Origin: a virus
DNA: 64,000 bases
IMG/VR virus record: IMGVR_UViG_3300025897_002116
Coordinates: 1-64,000 of that record
Strand: one strand, 5' to 3'
In this document: positions 30,974 through 39,508 of the stretch, one piece after another
Position numbering within the stretch: the first letter of the stretch is position 1
Layout: the number at the start of each line of letters is the position of its first letter
Position numbers and translations under genes: made by a program
The notes under the pieces: generated by a model
What the model saw: only the letters and a program-made list of their open reading frames with translations
What the model was told of the DNA's origin: nothing
The model's database searches: none

Positions 30974-30981
30974 ATAAATAG

Positions 30982-31155
30982 TTAACCAAATAGCATTTTC
31001 TTTTGTTTTGCATTATTTTCATTCAAGATTTGGTGATTTACTATCTTTCTATTACGACAATATTGGTCAATTGTCCATACTAAATCATCAGTATTAAATT
31101 CTACCTCTTCTTTTGTTCCGTTGAGGTACGTAAATTCTATTATATATTTTTTCAT
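30982..31155 (-). CDS. Hypothetical 57-residue protein
   Basis: A short gene in the gap: MKKYIIEFTYLNGTKEEVEF ... NAKQKKMLFG. Strand-strand-helix pattern, no family recognised. It sits 2 nt after the GT2 gene upstream, so it ends the glycan operon. Confidence 0.6.
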   Translation of the reverse strand: MKKYIIEFTYLNGTKEEVEFNTDDLVWTIDQYCRNRKIVNHQILNENNAKQKKMLFG

Positions 31156-31157
31156 AT

Positions 31158-31949
31158 CTAAAAAGTTATTCCTTTAATTTCTTGACCAATCGGTCTATGT
31201 GAATTATTTTTGTACCGGGTTGGCGGTGTTCCCCACTTATAAATATACGTCTCTGCTGCTGGACCTTCTGTTGCCTTAAACGCTGTACCTTCCTTACCGT
31301 TTTTTGTTGCTGAGGAGCCGAAGTGGTAAAAATGTGCTTGATGAGTTCTGATAAAAGTCATTCCTTTAAGGTCTAATTTTAAAAAGAAATCCCAATCACA
31401 TATAAATGGAGATTTATAGAGTGTATCGAATCCTCCAACGATCATGTAGTCTATCTTTTGCATAGCAAAAGGAAAAATTCCTCCATCATTAGTAGTCTTC
31501 ACCTCACTAATACTTTTTTCATACTTAAGAAATCCTTCGTAGTCAAAGGTACTGGGTGTACGACCTAAATCCTTTGCAGGAAAGTTAAAAATCCCAGGTC
31601 CTTCTGGTTCAATCTGATTAATAGTAAGAACTGTATTAGTGAGTTCTGTTTGCTCTATGACTGTATCCCAGCCTTTACTTAGAACATTGTCATCATTTAT
31701 AATACATATTTTTTTATTTTTTGCATTATATACTCCAAGGTTTAAAGCCATCTGCATTCCTTGATTATCAGCTAGTGGAAGCACATTAATGCTGTCTTTA
31801 TATCTGTTCAGTATATGTTTGCTCTCTTCTACAAATCCATCTACAATTACTATTATTTCATTTTTATTATCTTGACCTTCGAGAGCAGATCTTAAGCATA
31901 TATCCAAAAACTCAGGATTTCTATAGGTAGGTATTATTAAACTAATCAT
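31158..31949 (-). CDS. Family 2 glycosyltransferase
   Basis: A 263-residue GT-A protein: SLIIPTYRNPEFLDICLRSA, IIVIVDGFVEES, NQGMQMALNLGVYNAKN and the metal-binding ICIINDDNVLS (about 86-95), then a CDWDFFLKLDLKG acceptor region. Standard GT2 layout. Overlaps the epimerase gene by 8 nt. Confidence 0.85.
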   Translation of the reverse strand: MISLIIPTYRNPEFLDICLRSALEGQDNKNEIIVIVDGFVEESKHILNRYKDSINVLPLADNQGMQMALNLGVYNAKNKKICIINDDNVLSKGWDTVIEQTELTNTVLTINQIEPEGPGIFNFPAKDLGRTPSTFDYEGFLKYEKSISEVKTTNDGGIFPFAMQKIDYMIVGGFDTLYKSPFICDWDFFLKLDLKGMTFIRTHQAHFYHFGSSATKNGKEGTAFKATEGPAAETYIYKWGTPPTRYKNNSHRPIGQEIKGITF

Positions 31950-32949
31950 TTTTCCAAAATTTATAAATTCCTTTTTCTAATTCATATTTTTCCCATACAA
32001 ATCTATCTTGCATAGGTTGGTGATTTGCCCAAATCCACATTTTTTCTAAACCATCTCTCAATGTAGTTGTAAATTTAAAATCTAATAAATCAATAGATTT
32101 TTGAAAGGTTGGTATTGAATGTTTTACTTCATGTCTTGCTTCTAAGTACCTAAATTTATCCTCAGTTCCAATTACGGATTTAAGAGTATTAGCAGCTTCC
32201 TCTATTGATATTTCCTCAACACCTCCTAAGTTAATAATTTGTTTTGATGTTTGTTCCCTTACAGCAGCATTCCATAAAGGCTCTAATATATCATCTATAA
32301 AACTAAATGCCCTAGTTTGTGAACCATCTCCAAATATAGTCATTTGTTCCTGATTGATATACTGGTACATCCATATGCCTAGTACATTTCTATACTTGTC
32401 CCATATATTTTGTTTAATACCGTAAACATTATGGGGTCTTATTATACAGTAATCTAATCCGTGCTGTTCGTTTGCAATTTGGATATCCATTTCACAGGCA
32501 TATTTTGCTACACCGTATGGGTCAATAGGCTTAGGTACTTGTTTTTCGTCAAATATGCCACCATACCCATGACCGTATACAGCAAGTGTTGATGTAAATA
32601 CTAGCCGTTTAACGTCGTTTTTAATACATTCATTGACTATACGTGCTGTAACCTTTAAGTTGTTATCATAGTTAAAGCAGCGAATAAAAGGTGATAATCC
32701 TTCTGCTGCATAGGCAGCAAAGTGAAACACATAATCAAACTTATGAACTTCAAAGCAGTTCTCAATAGGGTGATCTACTAAGTTCATTTGCCAAAATGTA
32801 ACTTTAGGGTGTACATTAGTTTTATACCCCCCACTTAGATCATCAATACCTACTACTTCATATTCTGGTTTATTTTCTATAATCCAATCTGCTAGTCTGC
32901 TTCCTAGTAGTCCTGCTACTCCTGTAATTAGTATTGTTTTCTTACTCAT
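31942..32949 (-). CDS. NAD-dependent nucleotide-sugar epimerase/dehydratase
   Basis: A 335-residue extended SDR: TGVAGLLGSRLADWI (GxxGxxG, about 7-15), VFHFAAYAAEG, TSTLAVYGHG and YGVAKYACEMD (YxxxK, about 147-151), IRPHNVYG and GDGSQTRAFSFIDDI. This pattern is that of UDP-glucose 4-epimerase-like enzymes. It makes a nucleotide sugar for the neighbouring glycosyltransferases; exact product unknown. Confidence 0.85.
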   Translation of the reverse strand: MSKKTILITGVAGLLGSRLADWIIENKPEYEVVGIDDLSGGYKTNVHPKVTFWQMNLVDHPIENCFEVHKFDYVFHFAAYAAEGLSPFIRCFNYDNNLKVTARIVNECIKNDVKRLVFTSTLAVYGHGYGGIFDEKQVPKPIDPYGVAKYACEMDIQIANEQHGLDYCIIRPHNVYGIKQNIWDKYRNVLGIWMYQYINQEQMTIFGDGSQTRAFSFIDDILEPLWNAAVREQTSKQIINLGGVEEISIEEAANTLKSVIGTEDKFRYLEARHEVKHSIPTFQKSIDLLDFKFTTTLRDGLEKMWIWANHQPMQDRFVWEKYELEKGIYKFWKND

Positions 32950-33650
32950 ATCTTATCCCAATTTGTTAAAGGTGCTAGCCAAGCTGTTTCTCCGTGAGTT
33001 GCGTAACCTGGAAGTGGTGTTACTAATAATTCGTTTTTCTCTCTAAGTTCTGTAAACATATTAAAGTCATTAGGATATGTACCGATTGTATGCTTTTTCA
33101 TTATTTCGTTTACTTTCTTTAATGTTTTAACTCTAGCAGCAAATGTCATTGTGGTACTGTTAGTTATCTTCCAATGTACACTATCCGTTAAGTACACTCT
33201 AGTATCTTCTGCGTTACCTTTACAGTAAGGGTTACCACCTTTTGATGGATCTAAATACTTATCGGGGTGGTCATATAAAGATACGAAACTTGCTCCTAAT
33301 AAAAAACCTTCTTCCAATATTTTTTTACTATCAGGTTTATGTAAGTAGTCATTTTCAATAAAATAGACTATCTCTTCATTATCAAACTTTAAAGCTTCAT
33401 TTAATCCAATATTAAAAGTACCAGCTCCATGTCCTATAGAAACATACTTAATTGTTACATTTTTCAAAAACGGAGTCTTTGTATACTTATAAAGCATATG
33501 GTTTGTTTCCTCTGAGGTATCATCGGCTATGATAATCCATTCTGCATCTTTAAATTCTTTTACTGCATTTTTTAAGCAGTTTTCATTGTTAATGTAATCT
33601 GGTTTAACTTTATTGTATCCGCTATCTGAAATTCTATATATTACTTTCAT
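32946..33650 (-). CDS. Glycosyltransferase family 2-like protein
   Basis: A 234-residue protein: AEWIIIADDTSEETNHMLY, GAGTFNIGLNEALK and VYFIENDYLHKPDS (END metal site, about 95-101), with THGETAWLAP near the end. GT-A fold by pattern. ATGA overlap with the epimerase gene. Confidence 0.7.
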   Translation of the reverse strand: MKVIYRISDSGYNKVKPDYINNENCLKNAVKEFKDAEWIIIADDTSEETNHMLYKYTKTPFLKNVTIKYVSIGHGAGTFNIGLNEALKFDNEEIVYFIENDYLHKPDSKKILEEGFLLGASFVSLYDHPDKYLDPSKGGNPYCKGNAEDTRVYLTDSVHWKITNSTTMTFAARVKTLKKVNEIMKKHTIGTYPNDFNMFTELREKNELLVTPLPGYATHGETAWLAPLTNWDKI

Positions 33651-34399
33651 TTTAAAAGCTTTATTAGAGCGTCCTGCATTCTTTTTTCATCTGATCTCTG
33701 TTTAACTCTATATTCAATCTCTCCAGGTCCTCCATCTATATAAATGTTAGGGAGGTGATGAATAAGATTATCTTCAAAATCTGATATGCATATTAGTTTT
33801 TTCATTCCGGCATGTCCATATATGTCTGTATTAGTTTTACATTTAACACTAAAATGATCATTAGAGAAAAATTGAGTAAAATCTTTTTCTGACTTAATTT
33901 TTAATAATTGCTCTTTTGATAAGATAAAGGAGGCTTGATGAATGTTTGTAAAGTGTGCAAATTTCTTGCCGTTATACTCTTCTACCGAATTATAATCCCA
34001 GTCGTAGATCCAATGATAGGCAGGGTAGTAACGCCCTGTATGGTTCTGTTCGTACTGTATCAATCCTGCTATTCTATCTTGAGGTAGTATTTTTGTGTAC
34101 TCTATAAACTTATCAACGTGGTGTTCTTTCCATAAATGGTCATTCTCAGAAAAAATAAAGTAATCAAAATTATTTGATTCTTGATTAATCATCTGACGGC
34201 ATGTCATAGGTAGAAGCTGGTAATCTTCTAGTTCTATTTTATTTACCAGATCAATTCCTTTTATAGAAGGAAGATCTATATTTGAATGAACGACTACGGT
34301 GATTTCGTACTTCTTAAAAGACTTTAACTCCGCTACTACCTGTTGTAGGTAATTTAGTTGCTCCTCACCAAAATTTACTAAAACTGCTAATATTCTCAT
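33647..34399 (-). CDS. Glycosyltransferase-like protein
   Basis: A 250-residue protein with a GT-A-type order: ITVVVHSNIDLP, YQLLPMTCRQMINQE and FDYFIFSENDHLW (END, about 82-88), followed by HFTNIHQASFILSKEQL. Overlaps the next gene by 4 nt. Substrates unknown. Confidence 0.65.
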   Translation of the reverse strand: MRILAVLVNFGEEQLNYLQQVVAELKSFKKYEITVVVHSNIDLPSIKGIDLVNKIELEDYQLLPMTCRQMINQESNNFDYFIFSENDHLWKEHHVDKFIEYTKILPQDRIAGLIQYEQNHTGRYYPAYHWIYDWDYNSVEEYNGKKFAHFTNIHQASFILSKEQLLKIKSEKDFTQFFSNDHFSVKCKTNTDIYGHAGMKKLICISDFEDNLIHHLPNIYIDGGPGEIEYRVKQRSDEKRMQDALIKLLK

Positions 34400-34406
34400 A
34401 ACTTAC

Positions 34407-35192
34407 CTACCATCTATTTTTTACTTCTTTGATTAAGCTTTTATAGGAATTAAATCCTAATATGTTTGCTCCACTGAGGAGTTTTAACCATGAATCTGTT
34501 TTCCAGATACCTCTTCCTGCTCCTATTCCTTGGGGGCTGTCAAATATCATTACATCTCCTCCAAAATAAGAAGCAATACATGCATTTCCTCCCGATACTG
34601 TTATATGTCTTTCTGATGAGGCTTCTATCGTAAACTGTAATGTATTATAGCTCATATCTGGGTACATTCTTGTAAAGTCTTCTATGGTGTATACTTCCGG
34701 ATGTTCCTTTTTTATAAACGCATAGTCTTCAAACTCTTTAATTTCGTTTTCATCAGTGTAATAGTCCTTAGCTTTACCTGTAGGTCTTATATATACAATA
34801 TCGTATTTTTCTTTTAAATATCCAAATAATTCACCTAGTACTTCTATTGTAAAATAGTTAAATACACCTTGTGACCACTCTAATGCAAATTTATTTTGAA
34901 TAACTACAACAGGTTTATTGAAACTAATCTTATTTTTGAAATGGTCTTTAATCGGCGGTGGGGACCATTGAGATTCTGTGTAATAAGGAGGTTCTAAATT
35001 ATATGAAACAGTATCATTAATCGCATCGAATCTTTCTACTTCTTCTACATCCGAACTAAAATAGTAAACAGATTTTAATCCTGGTTTGCATTTTACCTGG
35101 TAAGGTAAATTAATATTTTGGAAGTAATAAGCTTTAGGTAGAGATTTAATCATATCCCAAGTAAACTCATGAAACTCTTCTACTACTTTCAT
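34407..35192 (-). CDS. Putative GT-B-like glycan enzyme
   Basis: A 261-residue protein. PVVVIQNKFALEW, YDIVYIRPTGKAKDYYT and ITVSGGNACIASYFGGDVMI suggest a two-domain Rossmann-type (GT-B-like) protein with a Gly-rich binding loop. I cannot name the family. Operon position argues for sugar transfer or modification. Confidence 0.5.
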   Translation of the reverse strand: MKVVEEFHEFTWDMIKSLPKAYYFQNINLPYQVKCKPGLKSVYYFSSDVEEVERFDAINDTVSYNLEPPYYTESQWSPPPIKDHFKNKISFNKPVVVIQNKFALEWSQGVFNYFTIEVLGELFGYLKEKYDIVYIRPTGKAKDYYTDENEIKEFEDYAFIKKEHPEVYTIEDFTRMYPDMSYNTLQFTIEASSERHITVSGGNACIASYFGGDVMIFDSPQGIGAGRGIWKTDSWLKLLSGANILGFNSYKSLIKEVKNRW

Positions 35193-35812
35193 TTATTTAA
35201 ATTTAAACTCTTATGATAACCTCTTGTTGCCTTGCCTACATATGGATCAAATACACTCCCTACATCTATATATGTGTTTGTCTTATTTTCTTTCCATAAT
35301 TCGTGTATGAAGACATTTGTTGCCATTCCAGCTGAGAAGCAATACACTTTCTGTTTATCGTCAAATGTGCTTCTAACTAAGTTTAACAATGCCTCTCTCT
35401 GTAGCCAAACATTATTTTGAGGAATAGTTATAAATTCTGTTACAAATGAAAGTTTTTTTAGATCTTGATTACCAATATAGGTTACCCATTTATTTTTTAA
35501 TGTCTCAATAAGAGGTTGAAGATTTCCTTGCATACTAGCTTTATGAAATATATCAGCATCTATCCAGTCTTGATAGTATTTCTCAACGTCTGAGTCTAGA
35601 TTAAAAGTTTTGTAATCTTGTGCTCCTAATATGTAATCTTGTTTTACACTAACTATTTCTTTTAACGCATCTCCTAAGTCCGGGTAGTATATATTACCAT
35701 CACAGTTGGCTCCTTTAAGTTTTCTAATATTATACCATTCTCCATCTCCCCAACGTGTTAGGGCAAAAGGTTGGTTTGTTTCTAATTTAAAAAGTATATC
35801 TTTAAGTGTCAT
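35189..35812 (-). CDS. GT-D-fold glycosyltransferase-like protein
   Basis: A 207-residue protein with FALTRWGDGEWYNIR near the N-terminus (about 16-30) and YIDVGSVFDPYVGKATRGYH near the C-terminus. The 'TR.GDGE' motif and the D.G....Y ending match the GT-D (DUF1792) glucosyltransferase domain. Coupled to neighbours by overlaps. Confidence 0.7.
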   Translation of the reverse strand: MTLKDILFKLETNQPFALTRWGDGEWYNIRKLKGANCDGNIYYPDLGDALKEIVSVKQDYILGAQDYKTFNLDSDVEKYYQDWIDADIFHKASMQGNLQPLIETLKNKWVTYIGNQDLKKLSFVTEFITIPQNNVWLQREALLNLVRSTFDDKQKVYCFSAGMATNVFIHELWKENKTNTYIDVGSVFDPYVGKATRGYHKSLNLNK

Positions 35813-36638
35813 TACTTTCGCTAATTGCTCTACCTTTGCTTTTCTCCCAGTCTTTTTCTGGTCTAACCTCTAGGTTTGTTTTCCAACCTCCTTTGATAGT
35901 ATGCAAGGGACTATCTAATTTATCAGCTAATGTAATTAATGCATTTACATCCTTAGGGAAACATGTTCCTCCGTATCCTAGTTTTCCATCTGGGCCAGGT
36001 ACATGTAGGTGACTATCTCCTATTCTCCCGTCTGAAGCGAAGCCGTATAATGCATCATTCCAGTTAGCACCTAGCTTGTCTGATAGTACTTTAAATTCAT
36101 TTACTATGGAAACCTTAGTAGCAAAAAAAGTATTATTCATATATTTAATTAGTTCGGCGGTAATATAATCAGTTTGAATTATATGTCTATTTCTAAATCT
36201 CTGCTCAAATAGCTGTGTTACTTTAGAACACAGATCTTTAGGTCCTCCGAAAATAATTCTTGCTTGAGTCAACATATCTAATTTAGCGGTTCTCTCAGTG
36301 AGAAACTCCGGACTAAATACTATATTAATTTTAGGGTACTTCTTTGAGAGAGCTAATGTAGTACCGGGTAGTACAGTGGATTTAAGTATATAGATAGGAC
36401 CTTCTGCAGCATCTTCAAATACTCTATCTACATAGGATGTGTCTTGAGATCCATCTTTAAACATTGGGGTTGGTACACAAACAAAAATAAAATCGCATTG
36501 ATCTATCTCCTCTTTTGTGTGAGTAGTTTTTAAAGGATCTAAATCATAGATTCTTAAATCAGTTGTTGGGGAGAAAGCAAATGCTTGACTCTCTCCTACA
36601 AACCCATTTCCTATCACTCCTACTTTAAATTTTTCCAT
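35802..36638 (-). CDS. Short UDP-glucose/GDP-mannose dehydrogenase-like protein
   Basis: A 278-residue protein with the NAD-binding start VGVIGNGFVGESQAFA, FIFVCVPTP, STVLPGTT, SPEFLTE and the catalytic-Cys motif GYGGTCFPKD (about 221-230). Normal family members have 390-450 residues; the C-terminal nucleotide-binding domain is absent here, a short form I associate with marine phages. Makes or binds uronic-acid-type nucleotide sugars if active. Confidence 0.85.
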   Translation of the reverse strand: MEKFKVGVIGNGFVGESQAFAFSPTTDLRIYDLDPLKTTHTKEEIDQCDFIFVCVPTPMFKDGSQDTSYVDRVFEDAAEGPIYILKSTVLPGTTLALSKKYPKINIVFSPEFLTERTAKLDMLTQARIIFGGPKDLCSKVTQLFEQRFRNRHIIQTDYITAELIKYMNNTFFATKVSIVNEFKVLSDKLGANWNDALYGFASDGRIGDSHLHVPGPDGKLGYGGTCFPKDVNALITLADKLDSPLHTIKGGWKTNLEVRPEKDWEKSKGRAISESNDT

Positions 36639-37302
36639 ATAGTAATTCTGCTATTTTGAATTGCCATTTATAATCTATATCAAATGCTTGATGCTCTTCT
36701 ATAGTATATAAGATAAGGTTTTCTTTTGAATAATCCACCATAAAATGATTATTTTTTATAATATTTAATTTCGATGCATATAAACAATGAGCTGCTTCGT
36801 AAGTGGGGTTTATAACTTTTGTGTTCATTATAGTTTCTCCAGCCGGCCAGGAGTTAATCATGTTACCGGATGCATCCCAATAGTACTGTTTTTTTTCTAT
36901 AACCGCAAATAAATTTTCTTCATCTTGAGTTAAAAATTTAGAAACAAAATCATCTATAGTTTTTATAGTCAAAAAAGGAATACATCCTGAGATTAGTACA
37001 ACATATTTGTAGTCAAGTTTATCATGCCATTCATATATTGTTTTAAGATCCTTATCTTCATTAGCAGATTCTTGACTCCTACTGTAAATATGTATACCTT
37101 TTTTAGAAGCTATGTTTTTTAACTCCTCCTCATATACCGAGGCAATGATTTGTTTTTTAGGTATAATAGAAGAAGTAATTAACTTGTCTAATACTAGATC
37201 AAATAAGGTAGTGCCTGCAAAAGGTTCAAGCATTTTTTGAGGAACCCTCTGACTGTTTAGTCTTGCTTGAACAATAAATGCTACATCTTTAATGTCTTTC
37301 AC
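36625..37302 (-). CDS. Cytidylyltransferase of the NeuA/PseF/SpsF type
   Basis: A 225-residue protein with the CTP-binding loop FIVQARLNSQRVPQKML (about 9-25), VVLISGCIPFL and a DIDYKWQF ending, the pattern of acylneuraminate cytidylyltransferases. It should activate a nonulosonic acid as the CMP-sugar. Overlaps the synthase gene by 4 nt, which supports a shared pathway. Confidence 0.8.
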   Translation of the reverse strand: MKDIKDVAFIVQARLNSQRVPQKMLEPFAGTTLFDLVLDKLITSSIIPKKQIIASVYEEELKNIASKKGIHIYSRSQESANEDKDLKTIYEWHDKLDYKYVVLISGCIPFLTIKTIDDFVSKFLTQDEENLFAVIEKKQYYWDASGNMINSWPAGETIMNTKVINPTYEAAHCLYASKLNIIKNNHFMVDYSKENLILYTIEEHQAFDIDYKWQFKIAELLYGKI

Positions 37303-38156
37303 CCTCTTAGTTTCTTTTTAATTTCTTCTTCAGCTTCTGTAACAACTATCTTTCCATCACCATAGGCTTCCTCTAGTTCCCTTATTCCGGAAACTAATTT
37401 AAAGAGGCCATGTGGGGTGACAGAACAGCTATGATCAGATCCCCAGCTCGTTCTATCTAAAGTTACATGTCTTTCTATAATAGTGGCCCCTAGGTATATA
37501 GCAGCAACTGTTGTGCCTAAAAGTAACTCATGTCCTGAGTATCCTATTTCACAGTCGGTGTATTTTTCAGCTAATGTATTTATAGCAGATAGATTAAGAT
37601 CTCTAACCGGTGTAGGGTATGAAGAATTACAATGAAGTATTCCTATTTGATGACCGTTTTTAAATAGGTCTTTTGCTTTTCTTAAAACATTTACTGCCGA
37701 GTCGATCTCCTCCTCTGTGGACATTCCTGTGGAAAGAATAACTTTCATGTTACTTTTCATACAAGATATAAGTATCTCATAATTAGTTAACATTGCAGAA
37801 GGTATTTTAATAAAAGGCAGGTTATATTGTTTTAAAAATTCTACCGAATCGTAATCCCAAGGAGAAGCAGACCAAGTAATTCCGGACTGTTTACAGTATG
37901 AATCTATAAAATCATATTCTTTTTTACCGAACTCTATCTTGTTTTTATATTCAAGATAGGGCATTTTTCCCCATGGAGTATCTCTTATAATATTTTTTTG
38001 ATGTTCAGGAATACTTTTATCAGGGTTTCTTTTTTGGAATTTGACTGCATTACAGCCTGCTGCTGCTGCTATATCTATAAGTTTTTTTGCAACAGAAAGA
38101 TCGCCGTTGTGATTAATACCTATTTCAGCTATGATATAGGTGTCAAATTTCTTCAA
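37299..38156 (-). CDS. Nonulosonic-acid synthase, NeuB/PseI/LegI family
   Basis: A 285-residue protein covering the TIM-barrel: IIAEIGINHNGDLSVAKKLI (about 8-27), AVKFQKR, LSTGMSTEEEID, LHCNSSYPTP, IGYSGHE and ERHVTLDR. These enzymes condense phosphoenolpyruvate with a hexosamine to give sialic-, pseudaminic- or legionaminic-type acids. The C-terminal SAF/antifreeze domain (~60 residues) present in most members is missing. Confidence 0.88.
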   Translation of the reverse strand: MKKFDTYIIAEIGINHNGDLSVAKKLIDIAAAAGCNAVKFQKRNPDKSIPEHQKNIIRDTPWGKMPYLEYKNKIEFGKKEYDFIDSYCKQSGITWSASPWDYDSVEFLKQYNLPFIKIPSAMLTNYEILISCMKSNMKVILSTGMSTEEEIDSAVNVLRKAKDLFKNGHQIGILHCNSSYPTPVRDLNLSAINTLAEKYTDCEIGYSGHELLLGTTVAAIYLGATIIERHVTLDRTSWGSDHSCSVTPHGLFKLVSGIRELEEAYGDGKIVVTEAEEEIKKKLRG

Positions 38157-38445
38157 TTCTTCTAGATTTATCGCAAATTAACAAGTCGTATGGAGGTTTA
38201 TCCCCTACTCTTAATTGATGGTATTTGCAACTCCATTCATCAAGTTGTTTTTTTGTTAAATCATAATGGTTTATACCAGATTTTGATCCTCTTGCTGTCC
38301 AGTATGTAATGTTATGACCTTCATCATACAGTTTATTAATCTTATCTATATTAACCTGTATAGGGCTGGCTAAAGCATACGCTCGAAAGTCTCCTCCGTA
38401 AACGTAATCACAAATTGTTTCATCAATATCTACGTAGATGTTCAT
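38143..38445 (-). CDS. HAD-family phosphatase
   Basis: A 100-residue protein: IYVDIDETIC (DxD, about 4-12), ITYWTARGS (motif II) and LLICDKSRRIEE. A minimal cap-less HAD. Between synthase and glycosyltransferase genes it may dephosphorylate the nonulosonic-acid 9-phosphate, as HAD phosphatases do in those pathways; this is inference. Confidence 0.75.
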   Translation of the reverse strand: MNIYVDIDETICDYVYGGDFRAYALASPIQVNIDKINKLYDEGHNITYWTARGSKSGINHYDLTKKQLDEWSCKYHQLRVGDKPPYDLLICDKSRRIEEI

Positions 38446-39062
38446 AATGTACTGTAGTATTTATTTTGTTTTTCTTGTCTTATTATATCTTTTGGATGAT
38501 ATAGAGCCCACTCTTCTTCCATAGGGAGCATACCATGTAACTTAAAACCCTTTAATACTTCATGAACCTTATTAACCCATTTAATATCTAAATGGTTTCT
38601 ATATATTCTCATCTGCCAATCAGCCCAGTTTACCCATCCTTTTTCATTTACATTCCAGCCCCATTTTTTAATATGATCTTCTGTTAATCCTTGTACAGTA
38701 TTTACTCGAGGCACTCTTAGCATATCAACTTCAGAATTTGCTTCTAATAATGCTGGTAGGTTGTCTATTAAGTGTTTGTTAGGTATCTCATCTGCATCTA
38801 TCTGAAATATATATTCTCCAGAGCAGTAACTTGTAAGTTGATTTTTCCAATCTGCAAAATGATTATCAAAATCATCATTAAACACTTTAACCTCTACATA
38901 GTCTAAACCACTTAGGTAAGTGAAAACACTACTATCCCCATTTTTAGAATCATAAAGAACCACTATTTCATCTTCTTCTCTTTTGTTAAAGATTAAAAAA
39001 CTAATAAGCTTCTGTACTTCTACTAACTCATTACAAACAGTTACAGCGTAACTTATTTTCAT
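38442..39062 (-). CDS. Family 2 glycosyltransferase
   Basis: A 206-residue GT2-like protein: YAVTVCNELVEVQKLISFLI, IVVLYDSKNGD, FADWKNQLTSYCSGEYIFQI followed by DADE (about 92-95) and RMYRNH-type acceptor region with KVHEVLKG. Coupled to both neighbours. Confidence 0.8.
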   Translation of the reverse strand: MKISYAVTVCNELVEVQKLISFLIFNKREEDEIVVLYDSKNGDSSVFTYLSGLDYVEVKVFNDDFDNHFADWKNQLTSYCSGEYIFQIDADEIPNKHLIDNLPALLEANSEVDMLRVPRVNTVQGLTEDHIKKWGWNVNEKGWVNWADWQMRIYRNHLDIKWVNKVHEVLKGFKLHGMLPMEEEWALYHPKDIIRQEKQNKYYSTL

Positions 39063-39508
39063 GCTTCAAAAAATCCGATTGCATCTAGAGCATCCATAAA
39101 ATCTTTTTGTCCAAATTGCTTAGAATTTTTCATATCCATTCTATATGTTTGATCAGAAGGAAATTGCTTTATTTTTCTTTCTTCTTCTGTAATTTCTATG
39201 GCTTTAACAGAAGACCATTTCCAATTTGTTTTATTTGTTCCATCTATAAACACCATTCCTTTAGCTGGTAATGTAACCGTTGATGGAAGCCAGGTTTGCT
39301 TATTTGAGTCTTCAAACATTAAATCTTTGTATAACTCAGGGGATGTTTCAATTGCATCAGTGATAACTTTGCTTCCTTTCACTAACTCGGTACTAGACGT
39401 AAAACCACATCCCAGGCATAGCCATGTTGTTAGTTTTTCACTAAGTACTTGTTCATAACATGCGTTACCGTTGCATCGGCCGCATTCTACTAATTGGTCT
39501 TTATCCAT
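39059..39508 (-). CDS. Zinc-ribbon protein
   Basis: A 149-residue protein with CGRCNGNACYE and WLCLGCGFTSST (CxxC pairs, about 9-12 and 31-34), then a strand-rich body. A similar protein accompanies structural or glycosyl genes in marine T4-like phages as far as I recall. Function unknown. Confidence 0.65.
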   Translation of the reverse strand: MDKDQLVECGRCNGNACYEQVLSEKLTTWLCLGCGFTSSTELVKGSKVITDAIETSPELYKDLMFEDSNKQTWLPSTVTLPAKGMVFIDGTNKTNWKWSSVKAIEITEEERKIKQFPSDQTYRMDMKNSKQFGQKDFMDALDAIGFFEA

